Below, one piece after another: positions 23,524 through 34,059 of a stretch of 64,000 nucleotides of DNA. The DNA comes from Todiramphus chloris collaris (taxonomy: Eukaryota; Chordata; Aves; Coraciiformes; Alcedinidae). A program made the position numbers and the translations under genes. The stretch lies in the NCBI GenBank assembly GCA_025345505.1, contig JANVCC010010406.1, positions 11,150,654-11,214,653 on the forward strand, read 5' to 3'. Each line of letters starts with the position of its first letter. Position 1 is the stretch's first letter. A model generated the notes under the pieces. It made no database searches and was not told the DNA's origin. It saw nothing but the letters and a program-made list of their open reading frames with translations.

Positions 23524-26500
23524 TCAGTTACTCATGTTTGTTCCAATGGTCTCTGCAGGACCATTATTTTCGTTCTCCTCCAGGTAAGTATCTCTTTTCG
23601 TAGTAAAAGTAGCAAACAGTGTATCCATCATTCCCAAAACTTCTAGTAGTTCCTCTTGATAGTCAATCTCTTTCCCTATGGCTTCCTGAAGTTTCAAGAA
23701 TTGTCTATCAACAACTGCTGACTGCCCAACCACAGGCTGATAAATGTCTGTAAAGAAAAAAAAGCCACTTAAGAATCCACATTATCTACAAAAATGTGAA
23801 AATTATACTAGCTAGCTAGAGATGCATTTTATGAGTCTGGTCCAAGTCCAACACTATGGACAAATAAGACAGCTTTAATGGTGTTCTGAAAATAGTGCTA
23901 GTTAACTACCGGAAACAGAACTTTTTACAACCTCAAATACTACTTTTACCTCACAGGAGAAGTGGAAGTCACTCACACCATGCAAGTATAGAAACATGCA
24001 GTATCAAAGAGACTGTGAGGAGTTTCCTGCAGCCAGTGCAAACCAGGTACTGACTGGTAAAAGTTATCTGGCAATTACCTCTTTTTGGACCATCCTCTTA
24101 ACACCAAGTTCATACTTAGAAACAAACCCATAAAGGTGTGGTTTCTTAAAAATGTAGCAGTTCTTACCTTATTTCCAAGCTAACTTTCATGGCTTTGAGA
24201 ATCCTTTTTTGTGTGGTACTTACCAGTGATCATATCTGCAACAGTCACCAGTATAGGAGTAAATCTAGGCTCAATCACACGCCTGTAAAATAGAAGACAT
24301 CCCAGTTTTACTGGTTTTGCCAACTGCACTCCTTTTCCCACCAATAATCAGATTTCTCCTACAGGCATACAATTTTTTCTTCATGAACAGACATCACAGA
24401 AAAGCAGTCAGAGATGCAAGTTAGAAAAAGCTACATATGTGTTATTTATCTTCCTCCTTTCAGGAAGGCAATGGGGGTTGGGTGGACTGGCAAAACCCTC
24501 AAGTACAAGAAGACATGAGGAGATGTCATTACATTAAGGAGACAGAAAATAACAGACTAAGGGTGGAATTGTCTGGCAAAGAAGTAAATTACAGTCTCAT
24601 ACTATCAGCAAAGGGGTTTTTGTGCTATCAGATAACAAACTATTTCAGTACTATCCCTGACTTTGATACCAGAAAGCAGAAGGCTTTCAGGAGTACCAGT
24701 TTTCCACCTGTGACTTGTTTAGACTCTGTGGCAACAGCTCTTTGTCCCAAAATGCTCAGAGAACTTGGGTTAAAATAATACCTTGCCACAAACGTGAGAA
24801 GGAGATTAATTTGCTTCTCATCTCGGCCTGCAAGTGCACTCCTCAGTGTTCCTCTGCGATGTAGTTCCTGCATGACTGCAACCGTAACTTCAGGAGTATG
24901 AAGCCTGATGGGTGGCTGAACATATGTAAGAAGACATCAGTACCAAAGCAACACCTTTACACACAACACGGTGCTGGTATCGGCAAAAAGAAAAACAGAA
25001 GCCACACAACTTTGATTCATTACTAGTTATATACCAAAATAAAATTAGCTTGACACATAGAAAAAAAAAAATCTATGTCAGATGACAGTACACAACTCTG
25101 CTAAGACAAAACCCAATGCCTTACCTCCAGCACTGCATCAAGGGCCTTGGAAGACTGAAAGCTCTTGAGCAGCTTGTCGTATTTCCTTAAAACACGTTTT
25201 ACAGGTTTGCTGACACAGAAGTCTTCCTAGAATTGAAAGACAAGTTCAGAATAAGACAGACACACAATGGCTTAGATGTACTGCCACAAAAAAACTTGTG
25301 TGTCTTTGCATCTTCCCTCCCCTTTCTTCAACTTAACACACTCCAAAAAAGTAAAGTAGTTTAAGGAATACTTCATAGAAAAGAGTAAATGAGAATAAAG
25401 GAGTACTTCAGTACACATTTTATCACCACCCTGTACCTGTTTTGGCATGTAAGTTCTTCCTTTCAAATAAGTTCTATATGCCGGTTGTCTCTTCTGAGAT
25501 TTTTCTTTCCTTTCTTCAGGTTTCCTGTGTTTAACATTAAGTACCCCATTGGTCATGCCTACAACTATGGTTTCATCTTCAGGCTAAAATGAAGAAATCA
25601 CGGAGTTAGGAACCTAGTGTTTTACTTGATGATGTATCTACCATGCAGACTTACATTTTTAAGCTTTGTGATAAGGCTCTAATCACAGTATTGTAGAATA
25701 ACATGTTGGCAGGCACCTCTATGAGGTTCTATGGTGAAAACACCTTGTTCAAAACAGGGACAGCTTCAAGGCTATGATCATAAGCAACATTACAATCTAA
25801 TAAACTTCTAACAAATACCTACAAGGACTTGACTAGTGAAGCGGATCAAACAGGCATTAATATCTTTCTGTAAGCATAACCTATGACAGATGACAGGTGT
25901 TGCTTTTTCCAAAGGTGTACAACTGCCTTTGGCTATTACATGTATACAGCAGACATGAACACTACCTATAAAAAAGCTATCACGAAACAGGAGGATTGAG
26001 GATTTTGAGAAACAAGTGAAAGACGTTCAAAATACCAGTCACTGGTATACATTTCACCTGTACAACAAAGGTTGCGTGTATTGTATGCTAAAGGTTATAA
26101 TTATAAATGATGTTTTGAAGAGAAACAATGCCTTTACATATACAATAGTGAGTTCTGACCTGTTACTATTAACAGAAAATTCTATGAAAACATTAAGCAT
26201 TAGCTGAATGCTCAAATGCAGGTAAGGAAAAAAAAATAGTGTTAGGAATTATTACAGAAGAAATAAAAACTACAAAGTCACTATGCCACTGAATAAATCC
26301 ATTTTTTTATCCACATCTTACATCCTATGTAAGTCAATCTCAAAGAAAAGGAAAAAAAAAAATAAATTCATAAAATCCTGAAGACAACCACAGATTAGTT
26401 TGATCCAAGACAGAACTCCAGCATGGGAAAAAGTACAATCAAAGAGGCATATGAGAAAAGCCTACAAAATTGTGCCACGAATGGATGCAGGTCAGCTAGT

Positions 26501-29500
26501 CAATAACACATTTAGGGGCATCAAATGAAGGTAGTGAAGGTTCAAATGGTACTAAAGGAGGCAATTCTTCACGTAAGTAGCAGAAATATGGAACTCTTTG
26601 TCAAGAAATCTATTTAAAGTTTGTCCAAGCTCGAGGAGAGCCTGAACAGGTTTATGTAAGATAAATTACTTGAATTACACAGAAACTACACTCTCGTGAG
26701 CTAATTCTCATCTGAAAATGAGATTGGAGTTTGGGACAAGATCAGGAAACTTACCACACACACTTGTCCTATTTTTAGCTTCCCATATGTATCTACATAT
26801 GGCTATAGTTGGAAGCAGTGTCTGGAGTTAGATCACCCTTTAGTTTGACCCAGTAGAGTAGGTTCTCATATTATCATTTAAAATTTAGTTAGTTTTGGTC
26901 CATAGGAAACAAAAGATTGTTTCAAACGATATCTGTGCAGCTCCAGAGATGAGAAACTACAGGTACTGCACATTTTGCAGCTGCTCTAGGGGCTAGACAG
27001 TATGGTGGGTTTTGGGTTTTTTGGGGTTTTTTTTGTTGTGGTTTTTGTTGTGGGGTATTTTTGGTGGGGTTTTTTTTTTTGTTTTCTTTCTTTTTTGATT
27101 GTTTGTTTTGTTTATTGATTTGGGGTTTTTTGTTTCTTTTTTTTTTTGTTTGTTTTGTCTGTTTTTTTTAATTCTGTATTCTTTACCTCAAGTAAAATAA
27201 TGCAAAACTCATTTAGCTCTAGGTCCCTAGGGAGTGAAGTAGGAAATGTAAAAAAGGAAAAAACACATACTTTCCCCTTGGTTCCAGAAGAACGGGGTAA
27301 CAATAAAGCAGCAAAGGTAGTAAAAATCTCTCACACTCTCTTTTCTTTTTCCTTCAGGGGCTACATAACAAGGGGACTACATGACGACAGCATTGTTTTA
27401 AAAAGTAGCACTAGCCCCCAAATTTCTGGCTAGCAGGTCACTTATCCATTAGAACTCAAATGTTCCAGAGAAACGAGAGCCTCTGTTTTCTATTTTCAAG
27501 ACAGTATGACACATGCCTTGGTAAAGAAGTTTGTATACACTCATACCCTCTCCTCATTTCTTCCTTAAGACCAAAATCTGACACCAAAAGCTTTTAAGAC
27601 AAGTTCATCCTATTCTAAATTTCTCAAAAAATAACTCTATTTTTTCTTTTACCACTGCCACAAAGGAGGACTGAAGAGGTTCCTGAAAGGCAAGAGATGA
27701 GTACAATCTTCTTGAAGTCAAAGGACATCCCATCTAAACTAAATACTTTCCCTATGATGTAGGGACACAATTTCTCAGAGATCTAATATGGTAACACCTG
27801 GTATCTGAATGTATTATGTTTAAAACCTCTTAATGTATTTTAAACTCTGGAGGAATATACTTGGTCATTCTACTTTGCACATACAGCATTTTTTGAAACA
27901 CCCAATAGCAATGATGGCAAAAAATTACTTCAGTGATTTAAAAGGTATCAGTAACTACCTTGTCCAGAAAGATTTCTAATGTACTTACCGACAACGCAAG
28001 ACTGAGGATGGATGTTGCATAGTCAAAGCTGTGGACTACTTTGTAGGAAGTAGTACTGTAAATCTTCACATGCCTATACAGAGAGTAATGATTAAAATCT
28101 TGTTACTAATGCCTTATTGTAGACACTTTACAGGAGTTTCATCATTCTCAACTTCTATATAGCATTTAAGGAAGCAGTATTTATACAAAGCATTCTTCAG
28201 ATTACCACTGAGCTTCCTTTCCCACAACAGAAGGATTCTGTTAAGAGATTCACAAAAGCCCAAAGATGAAAACAGGGCAAGGATACAAGAAATTGCAGGC
28301 AGATGTAGTGGCTCTCTGACTCCAGCAATGCTTATCAGGAAACACTAAGATTGCATTTCTTCAAATTTGTTCTTAACTTTTAAATGCAAAATCTATTGAC
28401 AATTCTTAGAAGTAAATCCATAGATACTCTATAGTCCAGCTGCTCCTTAATGTTTTGGTTGAAGGTAGGATATATTTAACAATGGGAACACAAAGTATGA
28501 ACTTACAGCAGGCATGAACTTTAGTGTTGTGAGCACCAAAGGACAAACAGCTGCACAGCTAGTGTGATCCCTCACCTTATGCTTTTTTTTTTTTTTTTTT
28601 TTAATATCATAACGCCTAAGAAAGCCTAGGAAGTACAGGAGAAAACAGATCACTGTCATTTCACACCACTTCATATTCGTACCATCTCAGAGACAATGCA
28701 CTGAGTATCGGTACTCAGTAACTCAACCCAAAGAAAAAAGCAAGGAGGACATATTTCACCTGTGCAACTTGGGTACAACAAGCACCAGCACAGGCACAAA
28801 AAATCGAGGATGTATTCCCAAACTGTACATGCAACCCTTACTGACATTCAGGCTCGTCAGAGGAAATGGTTAATGTATATCGCAGTATACACCCTGGTCC
28901 CAAGACATACTTTCAAGTAACTTTTATCTCTAGCAGCTTAAAAAAGAGTTTAAGCCCAAAAAACGTACAGAGATTCACACTGATGTATAGTAACTTTCAA
29001 AGGAAAGAAGTCCTAAAGAATTTGAAACACAGAATATACTAACCTGTCCAGGGATCCTGACAGTAACCTTTGTCCAGAGCTGTTCAGGCATAAACATGTT
29101 ACAGTTTTATGGTGATTTTTAAGTGAAACTAGTAATTGTCCACCTTTTAGTACATCCCAGACTTTGACATACCGACCTCCTGCAAGAGGGAAGCACACAA
29201 AACAGTTTGACATATGTAAACATTTACACTTCTCTGGAGAAGTTTTCAGAGAGATAGAGTGCCTCCTTTGTAACACTAGACTTTTCTGTGTCTACTCACT
29301 ATCCCCACCGTTATGACTATCTCCCGGCACAAGACACATTACAAGCCTGGTCTTTCTTAGGCCATTCAGCAGGCACAGATGAATGATTCAACACAATCCT
29401 TACAAAATAATAATAATAATAATTATCATCATCATTATCATCATCTAGGTATCACTGGGTTACAGGACATCTGATGAAGTGGCAAGAAGAGACAAAAAAG

Positions 29501-32500
29501 TCTTGTCATCGTTAAAAGAGATACAGTCCCATCTTCTCAAAACTTAAGCATGTTTACTCCTTCGCTTTAGTACTGGAGTCACTAAGATCTGTAATTTGTC
29601 ATTAGAAATGTCTCTTTCTTTTTTTTAGGGGACCAACTAGAAGAAAATCAAATCAGAGACAAAAAGACCCCTACCTTTGCCCTTCATATCAACAGGTATA
29701 TCTAAAGATCTGCGAGAAATCCAGCTGTTACATCACTTACCCCCTCATTATCAAATGAAAACACCACACAAGAAGGAAGTAGCTGAGGTACTTTTCAAAT
29801 TAAGGCCACAGAAAAGAAATGTGATTTCACTGAAGTACCTGCAGATACTAGAAGCCCACCAGAAGGGAACAGAAGCACACTCTCCACAGGCTGGCCATGT
29901 TCTATTGTCATGACACTACTTTTTGTTCGTGCATCAAAGAGTTTCACAGTGTGATCATAAGAACCTGCAAACAATAGGAAGAATAGCGTCAGTTTTCTAA
30001 TTTCAGTTATTTCAGGAACAATCCCAGCCACATCCTACAATCTAAAGCAGCTCCTGCCAAACAGAAACAGTTTTAAACCATATACTCAGAACACCCTGTG
30101 ATATAACTTGGTTAATTTACAGCCTTCAGGCAACGTAGGTCTCCTAATTCTAGCCCTAGCAACATGTAAGGCCTTAGTAGTAATTTCAGTCTTAACTTTA
30201 TTTCCCTTCCATTAATCAAGTACATTTATAACCATAAATATCAGGCACCCTGATGAAACCTAGTCTCTTGTGTCTCCTGAAGGAAGGAATAATGGGTTTT
30301 TTCATAGAAACTTAACACAGATTAATAGAAAGCTACTGCTAGGAAAACCAAAAGGAATTGGTTTCAAATAACTTCTCCCATGACCTTTAGTTTTTGAGTC
30401 TGCCTTTTTGGGCTCTACAAACTACAGTGGAACTAGTGTCCTCCTCCGGAAACCTGACAAACACTTCAGCCAATCCCATCTGAAGGATACAATCACAGGA
30501 ATTTCTTTAAACTTTCAAAGGCCAATCAGAACAGTACCATCAACCCCAACAGGCTACAGCAAAAAGATGTTAAAAACGAGTTCACTCCCAGTTTTCCTAT
30601 AAACACCAGAATCAAGCTTAAGAAGCAAGCAAAAAGGAAACAAAGTAGGCACAGAGTAGAAAGCCAGTTCCTCCATGTTTAAAATAAGCAAGATGCTACT
30701 GTATCAAAACCCATCTTTCTGCATTTTTCTTCAACTCAACCCAAAATGAGAATATATAAAAAATAAAATCAAACCTGTTATAAAGACATCTGCATTCGCT
30801 TTACTTGCACAGCCGCATCTCACGTAGTCAGTATGTTCACTGTATGACACAATTTCTGTACCACTTGGGATATCCCACAGATTTGATGCATAATCATCAC
30901 CGCCAGAAAATATTCGGTATTTATCAGACAGGAAGCCCACTACATGAACAGGTCTGGAAACAAAAGTCCACAATATCCAAAGGTAAAATGTATACTTGTT
31001 TCCAGAAGAGTTAGTTTGTATAAAGACCATATTAAAGCGTTCTCCCTAAAGTGCAAAGTGCTAAATGTTGGAAGTTAAAAAGCCTCACTTCAGAGGTTAA
31101 AAACACTTTAGTTTTTGTATTTCCAGACAGAAAAGGGTCATGATGACAGTGGTGACCTAAGTATAGATGTTATAATCTGCCTTAAAGGTTTTACTAGATA
31201 CTCATTCAAGCCTGCATTTGTTACTTAGAGGCCCATGTTCTTTAGGGGAAAAAAAACCCAATAGTGACTTTTAAACATGTATTAATCTTGCACAGCATAG
31301 TAATCTGTTTAATCTAAGCATCATCAGCTTCTTCCCCTCCATGGTATATCAGAACTCTTTGTCTAACTCCTCCCCCACCCCAACTCCACCCTGCCATCAC
31401 ATACTTTTACTGGTTTGGTCTGTTTTGTTTGTTTTTGTTGTTGTTGTTTTGGTTTTGTGTTTGGGATTTTTGTTTCTTTTTCCCCAAGGGATTCCTGCCT
31501 TTACTGGCATATATTTTCACTGACTTTGTTTAGCTGCTTTTTAGAACTCTTCCTGCCAGCATCAAATAAAGCATGCTTATCAGTGCCATGTAGTCACATG
31601 ACTACATCTACACAACATACGAACAAGACACCTTCTTGAATCATTAAATGTATTTATCCTTCCATGTACTCAATTCAAATTCAAAATTAAAAAACACCCC
31701 AAAACACAAAAACAAAACTCCAATTTTGAATCACATCTAAAAATCTACATTTCAGTAAGATCTACATGAGCCTACAGTATTACCCAGACTTTCAGCAACA
31801 CGCAAAGCAGACACGTGTGAATACACCAAACAAGCTTATCCACACAGAGGAAAAAAAAAAACCCAACAGTGTCTTACTTAGTATGACCATCAAATTGTCT
31901 CAGTGGTGCTCTTCCACTAATGTCAAAGAGGCGAATGCTACCTTCCTCGCTGCCAGCAACAAGCAGATTGCCATCGTCTCTGTATGTGGCACAATACGCG
32001 GTGTCTTTGAAGCGAGAAAACGTTTTGATTGGTTCCTGAGAGTAACGACCATAAATGTGGATCTAGCAAAACAAGAAGACATTAGGTTCACTCATATGAC
32101 AACCACTGAAGGACAAGAACATAAAACCCTCACAAAATGAGGTCCTCTACTTACCCTCGAGGAGGCTGTGACCGCATAGTTATATGGAGGAATCGGGGAG
32201 AAGTCAATTTTATTTACTGCACCAAATTCCTTTATCTGAACAGGTGTCTAAAACAATTGCGAAAAAGACCATTAAATACACACAAGCACATCATCAAAAA
32301 TGAAACAGCAAACAAAACCTATTCTTCCTACGGAGAGATCAAAACTCCATTCAGAACTAAGTATTTTCTCTAAATATAAACCTATTAAGTTTCTCTTCAC
32401 CCAGGCAACTTCTGCCCTTATCTTTCTTCTCCAATTCACGCATATACAACTGACCCATTAATTATGTGCTTAGAGGAGAAAACAACCTTATTCAGTCGCA

Positions 32501-32883
32501 CAGGTTTAAAAACATTTTTATGACTCGCACAAAAGCCATAGCAAAAAAAAAAACCCCAATATTCTAGGACAGCAACTGTGTCTGCTGAGCCAATCTGTGG
32601 CACAAGTCAGCGTCGCTCCCTGGGAAGCCATCTAACAGGTTTCGGTGTGGCCGCCCAGAGCCCCTTGTGAGCGACAGCCCAAGGGCTGCTGGCACAAGCC
32701 CCGACCTGAGCGCAGGCCCCGCGCCGGCCGGAAGCACAGGGCCGGCCTGCTGTCCCAAGCCCCCCGCACCGCCAAGGCCGTGCGGCCTCCTACCTTGTAG
32801 CCCCGCCAGTACAGCGTGTCCTGCGTGATCCTTTCCCCGAGCCTGGGGAGCGCCTGAACCACCACCGGTTTGTAAGTGGCCAT
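23524..32883 (-). CDS. UTP15: UTP15, U3 small nucleolar RNA-associated protein 15
   Basis: WD40 subunit of the t-UTP/UTP-A part of the nucleolar small-subunit processome, needed for pre-18S rRNA processing and linked to rDNA transcription. Twelve coding exons (minus) were placed by splice sites: 32794-32883, 32155-32247, 31878-32062, 30775-30953, 29839-29964, 29044-29179, 27989-28073, 25437-25583, 25125-25226, 24782-24915, 24224-24282, 23524-23747. They total 1560 nt, 519 aa plus stop; human is 518 aa. All phases close. Residues 1-30 ([20 protein letters not shown] onward) are exon 1. WD40 repeats fill about residues 35-310, with [39 protein letters not shown] and GGRYVKVWD as blade motifs. 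A basic linker follows, then the UTP15 C-terminal domain (about 360-500; [24 protein letters not shown]). All introns are GT-AG. The gene is intact, with no frameshift. It is divergent from ANKRA2 and shares its CpG island. Confidence 0.97.
26420..26670 (+). mobile_element. Ancient CR1/L3-like fragment in UTP15 intron 7
   Basis: The stretch around GAAATATGGAACTCTTTGTC and GAGCCTGAACAGGTTTATG resembles the 3' end of an old amniote CR1 family (the ggaactcyttg...gacargtttatg block). It is much more decayed than the other copies and has no recognisable tail. Assignment is by eye. Confidence 0.45.
27001..27171. repeat. T/G-rich low-complexity tract in UTP15 intron 7
   Basis: About 170 bp almost purely of T and G (TTTTGGGG, TTGTTGTGG, TTTGTTTG units). 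On the minus strand, the direction of UTP15 transcription, it is an A/C-rich run. Confidence 0.85.
28583..28602. repeat. Poly-T tract in UTP15 intron 6
   Basis: Twenty consecutive T. No adjacent retrotransposed body was recognised. Confidence 0.9.
29405..29446. repeat. Trinucleotide microsatellite (AAT then ATC) in UTP15 intron 5
   Basis: A run of AAT units passes directly into ATC/ATT units, in the 659-bp intron between UTP15 exons 5 and 6. Confidence 0.85.
31418..31470. repeat. T/G-rich simple sequence in UTP15 intron 3
   Basis: GTTTTGTTTG and TTGTTGTTGTTTTGG units form about 50 bp of low complexity in the 924-bp intron 3; the rest of that intron is featureless. Confidence 0.75.
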
Positions 32884-33400
32884 GGCTGAGTCAAACGCCC
32901 ACGCCGCGCCTCCTTAGGGAGCGGCGGCCGCCGCCGCCGCCCGGCTGCGCTCCCGCTTGTGGGCCCGGACAGGCGGACAGCTTTCCGACACGAGGGTCGG
33001 GGAGGGCCGGGCCGTGCCGGGCCAAGCAGGGCCAAGCCGCGCCGCTGCCGCCGCTATGGCGAACCCTACCCCCGCTTCGAGCGCAGCCAACGCGCACGTG
33101 TGTGTGGACGTCATCAGGCTGCGACCGTCCTAGCCAGTCGCCAGCGCGCGGCGGCTGTAGGGCGTCACTTCCCCCTTCCCGTCAGGGCCCACAGGGCGGT
33201 GCTGAGGTGAGGGGCGGCTGCTGGGAGCGGGACCGAGGGCCCCCTTCGCCGGAGTGGGTTCTCGGGCGGTGGGTGCTCCACAGCGTGGGTGGAGGGCGAC
33301 GTCTCCGCCGCAGTCTGTCTCGGGGCCGTTGGTGCCGGAGCCGACGGCCTGCAGTGCGGGGGGAGGCCGGCGGCAGCTCCCGGGGCTGCCGGGTCGGGCT
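32640..33400. promoter_or_regulatory. Bidirectional CpG-island promoter of UTP15 and ANKRA2
   Basis: A GC-rich island covers UTP15 exon 1 and the ANKRA2 first exon. The UTP15 start codon (32881-32883) and the proposed ANKRA2 exon 1 donor (GAG then GTGAGG, last exon base 33206) are only 323 bp apart, so both transcripts must start in this interval. Within it are a perfect E-box CACGTG at 33095-33100 and a CRE-like GACGTCA at 33107-33113. No TATA box is seen. E-box control would suit a ribosome-biogenesis gene. Exact start sites are not determinable by eye. Confidence 0.8.
33095..33113. promoter_or_regulatory. E-box (CACGTG) next to CRE-like GACGTCA
   Basis: CACGTG at 33095-33100 (MYC/MAX/USF class) and GACGTCA at 33107-33113 (ATF/CREB class; one base short of the full palindrome) lie 6 bp apart in the UTP15/ANKRA2 promoter, about 100 bp before the ANKRA2 exon 1 donor and 210 bp from the UTP15 start codon. 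Occupancy is inferred, not shown. Confidence 0.55.
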
Positions 33401-33701
33401 GCGCTGCCTTCCAGGCCTGGCGTTATTCTTCCTGCGGTGCCATCGTAAAGGGACGGGTATTTTGGGGTGGTTTACTGTCGTCCGCCTGAAAGGAATTTGT
33501 CGTTTTCCTGCAGGTGTGGTGGAAGCGTTTACTGCACTGGGGTTTTGAGAGGACAGAAGAGCCATAAAGGGACATAAAGTCATTTTGACTTTTCTTTCGA
33601 GTCTGACGTTTTTATGACATTAACTCACCTTACCCTTGTAGATTATTCCTGACTTGGTATAAACGTCGTTGCTTGTGGTGGGTTTTCTTTTCTTTTTTCA
33701 G

Positions 33702-33734
33702 ATGGACTACTGTTCTGAAATGTCATTTAGGTGA
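33702..33734 (+). other. ANKRA2: Upstream ORF at the start of ANKRA2 exon 2
   Basis: The second exon opens with ATG immediately after its acceptor (TTTTTTCAG at 33693-33701). This gives a ten-codon frame ending TGA at 33732-33734, well upstream of the main start. A donor-like TTTAG GTGAAA at 33726-33735 raises the alternative that a mini-exon ends here and splicing resumes further on (an acceptor-like CTGCAG lies near 33961). Confidence 0.5.
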
Positions 33735-34059
33735 AACTCTACAGGCTTCCTTACAAAATTTGGTTCAAATATCCATATGATACAATTTAAACAGATAATT
33801 TGGTCAATAGCTTCTGACAGCAGCAAGGTGAATATTTTAACAAAGCTTTGACTGTAAGAACCAAATGCCATGAGCTTCATTTAATGAAGCAAAGTTTGGT
33901 GTATTTTTTTGTGTTACTTAACCAGAATGCTGTTAACCTATGTTATATATGTTCAGCTGCAGGTTGCTCAAACATCCAGATCTCTTTAGATACAGCTTGG
34001 TTGGCCAGAACCGCTCTTGGATAGAAACTATGAAGAAACATTTTGCATAGGACTTTTAC

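Noticed and set aside
24437-24778. 113-codon plus-strand frame in UTP15 intron 10
   Set aside because: Falls between confirmed UTP15 exons on the opposite strand, with no recognisable domain.
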